Shown here: piece by piece, positions 6,407 through 11,235 of the stretch
How positions within the stretch are numbered: the stretch's first letter is position 1
Layout: every line of letters begins with the position of its first letter
Source: SZUA-430 sp964646885
GTDB lineage: Bacteria > Pseudomonadota > Alphaproteobacteria > Micropepsales > Micropepsaceae
NCBI GenBank assembly: GCA_964646885.1
Contig: CAZYFM010000104.1
Span: 1 to 11,235 of the forward strand
Length of the DNA: 11,235 nt
Reading direction: 5' to 3'
Position numbers and translations under genes: made by a program
The notes under the pieces: generated by a model
The model's database searches: none
Seen by the model: the letters and a program-made list of their open reading frames with translations, nothing else
What the model was told of the DNA's origin: nothing

Positions 6407-7705
6407 TCAGGACTTGCTTCGGAGTTCGGCCCAGCGTTCAAGACGCTCCCGTATCCGCGCCTCATAGCCATCGCCGCGCGGCCGATAAAAGGTTTCAGGC
6501 TGCATTTCTTCAGGAAAGAAGCGCTGGTTCGAGACACCGGTCTCCGTATCGGGCTCGTAGACGTACTCCCGACCATAACCGAGGTCTTTCATCATCCGGG
6601 TCGGCGCGTTGAGGATGTTCATGGGCGGGTTCAGGGAGCCTGATGCTGCCGCAGCAGCCTGCGCGCGCTTGAACGCGGCATAGGCGGCGTTCGATTTTGG
6701 CGCCGTCGCCACGTAGACAACGGCCTGTGCGAGGGCGAGTTCACCTTCGGGCGCTCCCAGGAAATCGAACGCATCCTTGGCGGCGAGCGCCTGGACCAGC
6801 GCGTTTGGGTCGGCAAGCCCGATATCTTCCACCGCCATGCGCACGACCCGTCGCGCGATGTAAAGCGGGTCCTCACCGCCGGCCAGCATGCGCGCAAGCC
6901 AGTAGAGCGAGGCATCCGGATCCGAGCCGCGCACGGATTTGTGCAAGGCGCTGATGAGATTGTAGTGACCTTCCCTGCCCTTGTCGTAGATCGGCGCCCG
7001 GCGCTGTACTGACCGCATGAGTTCTGCGGCGCCCATGGGGCTCCCCGCCTTCAGGGCGAAGACCTCCTCCGCCAGGTTGAGCAGGAAACGGCCATCGCCG
7101 TCTGCCATGGCCTTCAGCGCCGTTCGGGCTTCTTCGTCGAGAGGAAGCTTGCGACCGGTGAGCGCCTCGGCGCGCTGCAGCAGGAGCTCCAGATGTTCCA
7201 GCGTGAGCCGGTTCAGCACCATGACCTGCGCACGAGACAGCACGGCCGCATTCAGTTCAAAGGACGGGTTCTCGGTGGTCGCGCCCACCAGGATCACCGT
7301 GCCGTCTTCCATCACGGGCAGGAATGAATCCTGCTGCGCCCGGTTGAAGCGGTGGATCTCGTCGACAAAGAGCAGCGTCGCCTTGCCCTGCGTGCGTCGC
7401 GCGCGGGCCATGTCGAACACTTTCCGCAGGTCTGCCACGCCTGAGAAGATCGCCGAGATCTGCTCGAAGTGCAGGCCGAGACCCTGGCTGAGCAGGCGCG
7501 CGACAGTCGTCTTTCCGGTGCCCGGAGGTCCCCAGAGGATCATGGAAGACAGGCGGCGGCCAGCGATCATCCGTCCGATGGGACCTTCGGGCCCCAGCAG
7601 GTGATCCTGGCCCACCACGTCGGCAAGCGATTTGGGACGCAGGCGATCGGCCAGTGGCCGAGGGCCTGCAGCTTCTTCAAGACCGGCAGCTTCGAACAGG
7701 GACAT
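6407..7705 (-). CDS. rarA: Replication-associated recombination protein A, AAA+ ATPase
   Basis: RarA (MgsA) is a clamp-loader-like AAA+ ATPase that acts at stalled or collapsed replication forks, related to eukaryotic WRNIP1/Mgs1. The 432 residues match the family length. Seen in order: the N-terminal PLADRLRPKSLADVVGQDHL segment (17-36), Walker A GPPGTGKT (59-66), Walker B LLFVDEIH (111-118, Asp115 and Glu116), sensor 1 GATTENPSF (141-149), the putative arginine finger LSRAQ (Arg158), and the C-terminal oligomerisation region with GSDPDASLYWLARMLAGGED, VRMAVEDIG and PMNILNAPTRMMKDLGYG. The ATG at 7705 has AGGA 5 nt upstream. It begins 20 bp after the stop of the Do-family protease gene in the same direction, so the two are very likely one transcript; I recall this pairing in many Alphaproteobacteria. 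Confidence 0.96.
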   Translation of the reverse strand: MSLFEAAGLEEAAGPRPLADRLRPKSLADVVGQDHLLGPEGPIGRMIAGRRLSSMILWGPPGTGKTTVARLLSQGLGLHFEQISAIFSGVADLRKVFDMARARRTQGKATLLFVDEIHRFNRAQQDSFLPVMEDGTVILVGATTENPSFELNAAVLSRAQVMVLNRLTLEHLELLLQRAEALTGRKLPLDEEARTALKAMADGDGRFLLNLAEEVFALKAGSPMGAAELMRSVQRRAPIYDKGREGHYNLISALHKSVRGSDPDASLYWLARMLAGGEDPLYIARRVVRMAVEDIGLADPNALVQALAAKDAFDFLGAPEGELALAQAVVYVATAPKSNAAYAAFKRAQAAAAASGSLNPPMNILNAPTRMMKDLGYGREYVYEPDTETGVSNQRFFPEEMQPETFYRPRGDGYEARIRERLERWAELRSKS

Positions 7706-7725
7706 GCCCCATCCTAGCGCGAAGC

Positions 7726-9111
7726 CTAGCGGATCGTCAGCGTCTTTGATCCGTTTGGCCCCACTGCCGTGATGCGCCAGGCATTTGCGCCCTTGAGCGC
7801 CGCCTTCAGGCTGTTCACGGAGTTGGTCTTCTTGCCATTGACGCTCACGATCACGTCTCCCGGTGCGAAGCCGTACTGGGCTGCGATGGACCGGCGCGAC
7901 ATTTCGGTGATCAGCACGCCGCTTCCCGGTTCGACGCCAAGTTCGTTGGCCATGGCCGACGTGATGTTGCTGACCACGGCGCCCTGAAGCGGGTTCTTGC
8001 CATCGATCTCGACGGCCGCCTGCGGCGCGTTGGCCGGTTCGCGCACGAGGCGCACGGAGGTGGTGCGCGCCTGGCCATTGCGAATGAATGTCAGCGTCGC
8101 GTTGTTGCCGATCCCCTTGGTGGCGATCCGGAAGTTCAGCGCCGGCTCGTCGTTGACTTCGACATCGTCGACCTTGGTGATGACGTCACGCGACGAGAGG
8201 CCCGCCTGCGCTGCCGGACTTCCCGGCAGCACCTGCGTGATCAGCACGCCGGTGGGGCGGTCCAGTCCAAGCGTTTCCGCCAGCGCAGCGTCCACGGGTT
8301 GCGTTTCAACCCCGAGCCAGGGGCGCGCAACTTCGCGGGCGCCACCGATCGCCGAATTCACGACCGTCTTGACCATGTTCGCCGGAATGGCAAACCCGAT
8401 TCCGATGCTGCCGCCTGAACGCGAAAAGATCGCCGTGTTGATACCAATGAGCTCTCCGCTCATCGTCACGAGCGCGCCGCCGGAATTGCCCGGGTTGATG
8501 GCCGCGTCCGTCTGGATGAAGAACTGATAGTCCGAGACACCCACCTGCGTTCTCGCGAGGGCAGACACGATGCCGCTGGTCACGGTCTGTCCGACGCCGA
8601 ACGGATTGCCGATGGCGAGCACGATGTCTCCCACCTGCGCATCATCGCTGTCATGGAAATTGAGCGTTGGAAGTGACTTGCCACCCGTGTTGAGCCTCAG
8701 GACCGCGAGGTCCGTCCGCTCGTCAGCGAGCAGGAGGCGTGCTTCAAACTCGCGCCGGTCCGCCAGCACCACGGTGATCTGGTCGGCGTCCGCCACGACG
8801 TGGTTGTTCGTCACCACAATACCGTCGGCGCGAACGATGACGCCTGAACCGAGCGAACTCTGGACGCGGTCACGGAAGAACCGTCCGAGCAATGGATCAT
8901 CCGCGTACGGGTTGCGGACCTTCCGCTTGGAATAGATGTTCACCACGGCCGGGCTTGCACGCCGGACGACACCCGCAAACGACAATTGCATCTGCCCGAC
9001 GCTGGTTGGCGTCACGCGCTGCGGCTGGGGCTGTGCCGCCGTGTTGCCTGTCGACAGGAAAAGGGCGCCGGCTACGCCGGCTGCTGCCATCAAACCAATA
9101 AAGTGCTTCAT
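7726..9111 (-). CDS. Do-family (DegP/DegQ-type) periplasmic serine protease with two PDZ domains
   Basis: HtrA/Do-family endopeptidase that degrades or handles misfolded envelope proteins. From the ATG at 9111 it has 461 residues: a Sec signal peptide (MKHFIGLMAAAGVAGALFLS, then cleavage probably near TAA-QPQ at about 26), a trypsin-like domain at about 45-235 and two PDZ domains at about 250-345 and 365-458. The catalytic triad is complete: His104 in TNNHVV, Asp134 in ERTDLAVL and Ser210 in NPGNSGGAL. The loop after the first strand is short, unlike the long LA loop of E. coli DegP, so DegQ-like may be the better comparison; I give no symbol. The frame is open upstream to 9198, but the extra 29 residues precede the signal peptide and are arginine/proline-rich, so 9111 is preferred. 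Two copies of GCCCTGAAGG lie just upstream. Probably co-transcribed with rarA. Confidence 0.94.
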   Translation of the reverse strand: MKHFIGLMAAAGVAGALFLSTGNTAAQPQPQRVTPTSVGQMQLSFAGVVRRASPAVVNIYSKRKVRNPYADDPLLGRFFRDRVQSSLGSGVIVRADGIVVTNNHVVADADQITVVLADRREFEARLLLADERTDLAVLRLNTGGKSLPTLNFHDSDDAQVGDIVLAIGNPFGVGQTVTSGIVSALARTQVGVSDYQFFIQTDAAINPGNSGGALVTMSGELIGINTAIFSRSGGSIGIGFAIPANMVKTVVNSAIGGAREVARPWLGVETQPVDAALAETLGLDRPTGVLITQVLPGSPAAQAGLSSRDVITKVDDVEVNDEPALNFRIATKGIGNNATLTFIRNGQARTTSVRLVREPANAPQAAVEIDGKNPLQGAVVSNITSAMANELGVEPGSGVLITEMSRRSIAAQYGFAPGDVIVSVNGKKTNSVNSLKAALKGANAWRITAVGPNGSKTLTIR

Positions 9112-9122
9112 GTTTCTTGCTC

Positions 9123-9156
9123 GCCCTGAAGGGAATCCCAAGCCCGGCCCTGAAGG
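9123..9156. repeat. Short direct repeat upstream of the Do-protease gene
   Basis: GCCCTGAAGG occurs at 9123-9132 and again at 9147-9156, start to start 24 bp, within the 135-bp gap between the serine hydrolase stop and the protease ATG. It lies 12-45 bp before the start codon, in the likely leader or promoter. It could be a pair of operator sites or chance; nothing else in the gap (9112-9246) is recognisable, and I found no convincing sigma-32 or housekeeping promoter. Confidence 0.35.
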
Positions 9157-9246
9157 CCTCACGCAACGAGAAATGGCAATCCGGGGCGCTCCTGCCAAGA
9201 GCGCAATTCCGCCCCTTCCTTACAAAAATGCCAGATTTCGGCCCTG

Positions 9247-10488
9247 TCAGGCCGCCCAGACGCCGCCCGCATTGGTGCGATATCCGAGCGCCCTGTAGGC
9301 GGCGTCCACCAGGGACTGTCCGCGGTCATTGAGCAGCAAGCCAAGCCCCATCTGGTTCATCGTATAGCCGAAGCTCATGCGCGTTTCCGGGCAGGCGAAG
9401 CCGATCGATCCGCCTGCGCCGACATGGCCAAACGCGCTGTCGGAGAGGATGCACGAGGCGCCGTCGAGACCCGGCAGGTGGCGGTTATCCATCGATTTCA
9501 TGTAGCCAAGCGCAAATCGCGTCGGGATGACGAGCGTCGCATCCTGGTGCGTGCCCACCGACACACGTCCCATGCGGGTCAGCGTGTCCTGACCAACAAG
9601 GCGCACGCCATTCAGCGCGCCGCCATTGGCGAGCGGGGCATACATGCCGGCAAGGTTGCGCGCATTCGTGATGCCGTTCGCGGCACCGATCTCAGCGGCA
9701 CGGCCGGCACGGTCGTTCGGGTTGAAGGCCATGAAATCGCGCAGGAAGAAATGCGACGGCGAGGCCGTGTCGGTCATCGCCTTCTGGAAGAAGCGCGTCT
9801 GCATCGATTCCGGCGTGGGCATGGCCGGCAGCATGGGGGCCACGCGGTGCTCCTGCTGTTCCGGCAGGCCGATCCAGAATTCCAGTCCGAGGGGCCTGGC
9901 CACTTCGTCCGCAAAGAAGCGGCCCATCCGCTTGCCCGCGGCGCGATGAACGATCTCTCCCACCGTCCAGGACATCGTGATGGCGTGGTAGCCGTTGCGC
10001 GTCCCCGGTTCCCAGAATGCGGGTTCGCGGGCGATCACATCGATCATGCGGTTCCAGTCGTAGAACTCACCCGCCGCCGGTACGCCGCGCACATGCGGAA
10101 CGCCGACGGTGTGGTCCAGCGTCATCACAACGGTCGCGGCTTCCTTTCCCGCCTGAGCAAATTCGGGCCAGTACCGGCTGATGGGCGCGTAGAGATCGAG
10201 CTGGCCTCGGTCCGCGAGCATGTGGGCGCACAACGCCATGGCGCCCTTTGTCGACGAGAAGATGATCGAGACCGTATCCTTGTCCCACGCCTCGCCGCCC
10301 GGCGCCTTCCGTCCGCCCCAGATGTCCACCAGGGTCCTGCCCTCGAGCGTGATGGAGCAGGATGCGCCCACTTCACCGCGCGCCTCGAAATTGGTGACGA
10401 ACTCGTCCACGACGCCGGCAAATTTCGGGTCGCAGGTTCCCTCGACAAGTCCTGCCTTCGTGCTGACTGAAATCTTCTGCATGGTCAC
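9247..10488 (-). CDS. Class C beta-lactamase-family serine hydrolase (EstB-like esterase)
   Basis: Member of the beta-lactamase/penicillin-binding-protein-like serine hydrolase family (Pfam Beta-lactamase), a group rich in esterases and D-peptidases; real antibiotic hydrolysis is not implied. The 413-residue protein has the SxxK motif SSTK at 78-81 (Ser78 nucleophile, Lys81), a tyrosine motif Tyr167-His-Ala in NGYHAITMSW where classical class C enzymes have Tyr-x-Asn, and a third motif His355-Val-Gly in FGHVGAGGS in place of KTG. This combination is typical of EstB-type esterases. No signal peptide is seen (the N-terminus MTMQKISVSTKAGLVEG is polar), so it is probably cytoplasmic. The start is taken as GTG at 10488, which has AGAGG at 10494-10498 with 5-nt spacing; the ATG at 10482 is the alternative. 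It begins just 15 bp after the rplQ terminator, so it needs its own promoter within that terminator or rplQ, or readthrough. Confidence 0.9.
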   Translation of the reverse strand: MTMQKISVSTKAGLVEGTCDPKFAGVVDEFVTNFEARGEVGASCSITLEGRTLVDIWGGRKAPGGEAWDKDTVSIIFSSTKGAMALCAHMLADRGQLDLYAPISRYWPEFAQAGKEAATVVMTLDHTVGVPHVRGVPAAGEFYDWNRMIDVIAREPAFWEPGTRNGYHAITMSWTVGEIVHRAAGKRMGRFFADEVARPLGLEFWIGLPEQQEHRVAPMLPAMPTPESMQTRFFQKAMTDTASPSHFFLRDFMAFNPNDRAGRAAEIGAANGITNARNLAGMYAPLANGGALNGVRLVGQDTLTRMGRVSVGTHQDATLVIPTRFALGYMKSMDNRHLPGLDGASCILSDSAFGHVGAGGSIGFACPETRMSFGYTMNQMGLGLLLNDRGQSLVDAAYRALGYRTNAGGVWAA

Positions 10489-10502
10489 TCACGCCTCTGC
10501 TG

Positions 10503-10535
10503 AAACAAAAAGGGGGCGGCCCAGCGGCCACCCCC
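10503..10535 (-). terminator. Intrinsic terminator of the rpoA-rplQ operon
   Basis: Read on the minus strand, GGGGGTGGCC (10535-10526) pairs over ten positions, one of them a G-U, with GGCCGCCCCC (10521-10512) around the four-base loop GCTG. It is followed at once by TTTTTGTTT (10511-10503). This is a textbook rho-independent terminator, 31 bp after the rplQ stop codon. Confidence 0.92.
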
Positions 10536-10565
10536 GACTAATTCTTTTCCATCATCACCGACGGA

Positions 10566-11003
10566 TCACGCGTTGACGCGTTCCTCGGCGTCGGCCCTCG
10601 CCTGGACCGGACCGGAGTCCTTGCCCTTCGCGGTCACGTCGCGGTCAACGAACTCGATGATGGCCATCGGAGCCGCGTCGCCGAAACGATAGCCGGCCTT
10701 GAGCACGCGGATATAGCCGCCACTGCGCGACGCATAGCGGGTCGCCAGAACGTCAAACAGCTTGGCGACCGTGGTCGTGTCGTTGCGGAGCTGCGAGAGC
10801 GCCATGCGGCGGGCGTGCAGGTTCTTGCTGCCGCGCTTGCCGAGCGTGATGAGACGCTCGACGATCGGACGCAGTTCCTTCGCCTTCGGCAGCGTCGTCT
10901 TGATCTGCTCGTGCTTGATGAGCGCGGCTGCCATGTTCTCGAACATTGCCTTCCGGTGGCTGCTTGTGCGGTTCAGCCTTCTGCCCGCAAAACCGTGGCG
11001 CAT
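10566..11003 (-). CDS. rplQ: 50S ribosomal protein L17
   Basis: Structural protein of the large ribosomal subunit near the exit-tunnel surface. The 145 residues begin with the invariant MRHGFAGRRLNRTSSHRKAM and continue with the family segments LIKHEQIKTTLPKAKELRP (about 28-46), the ERLITLGKRG segment just after it, the RYASRSGGYIRVLKAGYRFG turn (about 89-108) and APMAIIEFVDRD. Residues from about 124 on (TAKGKDSGPVQARADAEERVNA) are a polar tail beyond the core, as is usual in Alphaproteobacteria. The upstream AAGGGG lies 12 nt before the ATG, rather far for a Shine-Dalgarno sequence. It sits 58 bp behind rpoA, the usual order at the end of the alpha operon, and a strong terminator follows. 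Confidence 0.98.
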   Translation of the reverse strand: MRHGFAGRRLNRTSSHRKAMFENMAAALIKHEQIKTTLPKAKELRPIVERLITLGKRGSKNLHARRMALSQLRNDTTTVAKLFDVLATRYASRSGGYIRVLKAGYRFGDAAPMAIIEFVDRDVTAKGKDSGPVQARADAEERVNA

Positions 11004-11036
11004 GATAGTAAGTCCCCTTATTCAAACCGTTGGATC

Positions 11037-11059
11037 GGATCCCGCCGGAGCGGGATTCC
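11037..11059 (-). other. UNCG-capped hairpin between rpoA and rplQ
   Basis: On the minus strand ATCCCGC (11056-11050) pairs perfectly with GCGGGAT (11045-11039) around the loop TCCG, closed by a C-G pair; this fits the very stable C(UNCG)G tetraloop class. Two more G-C pairs are possible beyond a bulged base. There is no T-tract after it, so it is probably not a terminator but an RNA-processing, stability or translation-related element in the 58-nt spacer. Confidence 0.6.
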
Positions 11060-11061
11060 GG

Positions 11062-11235
11062 TCAATATTGATCTTCAAACTTTCGCGCGAGCTCTTCGAT
11101 GTTCTCAGGCGGCCAGCCCGGCACTTCCATGCCCAGGTGGAGCCCCATCGAGGCCAGCACTTCCTTGATCTCGTTCAGCGACTTGCGGCCGAAGTTCGGC
11201 GTGCGAAGCATTTCGGCTTCAGTCTTCTGGATGAG
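11062..11235 (-). CDS. rpoA: RNA polymerase alpha subunit, C-terminal end (runs off right edge)
   Basis: The last 57 codons and stop of rpoA. The visible part is the second half of the alpha C-terminal domain, which binds UP elements and contacts activators. The segment EAEMLRTPNFGRKSLNEIKE is the helix-hairpin-helix-like DNA-contact region, followed by VLASMGLHLGMEVPGWPPEN and a short tail ending KFEDQY. It matches the E. coli counterpart (LLRTPNLGKKSLTEIKD) position for position. The upstream part of the gene is outside the window. rplQ follows on the same strand. Confidence 0.97.
   Translation of the reverse strand, partial: LIQKTEAEMLRTPNFGRKSLNEIKEVLASMGLHLGMEVPGWPPENIEELARKFEDQY

Noticed and set aside
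9112..9246. Sigma-32 (heat-shock) promoter for the Do protease: CTTGGCA followed by CCCCGGAT on the minus strand
   Set aside because: The two elements are only about 6 bp apart instead of the usual 13-15, so the match is not credible.
9424..10470. A 348-codon plus-strand open frame opposite the serine hydrolase gene
   Set aside because: Same codon-aligned antisense geometry; the translation is rich in Arg and His and has no recognisable domain.
9247..10488. Antibiotic-resistance beta-lactamase
   Set aside because: No export signal, and the Tyr-His-Ala and His-Val-Gly motifs point to an EstB-like esterase rather than a true AmpC enzyme.

Overview
The window is an ordinary, densely packed stretch of chromosome from a high-G+C alphaproteobacterium. 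Three things point there: an ATP12-type F1-ATPase assembly chaperone (largely restricted among bacteria to Alphaproteobacteria), the wording of the RpoA C-terminal domain and L17, and the gene order rpoA-rplQ / Do-family protease-rarA / crcB-rluC / atp12, which I remember as common downstream of the alphaproteobacterial alpha operon. A Caulobacterales/Hyphomonadaceae-like host is plausible, but the genus cannot be fixed from this sequence. I found no tRNA, rRNA, insertion sequence, phage gene, CRISPR array or sign of recent transfer.

Layout, right to left because almost everything is on the minus strand. The 3' end of rpoA (11235-11062) and rplQ (11003-10566) close the ribosomal alpha operon, which ends in a strong intrinsic terminator at 10503-10535. 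A cytoplasmic-looking class C beta-lactamase-family serine hydrolase (10488-9247) starts directly behind that terminator. After 135 bp come a periplasmic Do-family serine protease with two PDZ domains (9111-7726) and rarA (7705-6407), 20 bp apart and probably co-transcribed. A GFA-family zinc protein (6338-5889) follows and converges on the only plus-strand gene, a Tat-exported DUF885 putative zinc metallopeptidase (4091-5878). From the same 232-bp divergent region the minus-strand set NUDIX hydrolase (3858-3367), crcB (3335-2955), rluC (2958-1885) and atp12 (1858-1154) runs as a tight cluster: gaps of 31 bp, a 4-bp ATGA overlap and 26 bp. After 113 bp the propionyl-CoA carboxylase beta gene pccB begins (1040) and runs off the left edge.

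Functionally the window mixes core information processing (RNA polymerase alpha, L17, 23S rRNA pseudouridylation, RarA at stalled replication forks), energy metabolism (ATP12, PccB), envelope quality control (Do protease), fluoride export (CrcB) and four accessory hydrolases or detoxification-type proteins of uncertain substrate (NUDIX, DUF885, GFA, serine hydrolase). I see no undescribed multi-gene system. The points most worth a second look are non-coding: a set of TTTTCCACA-type sites resembling DnaA boxes in the NUDIX/DUF885 divergent region, a UNCG-capped hairpin between rpoA and rplQ, and the terminator crowding the start of the serine hydrolase gene.
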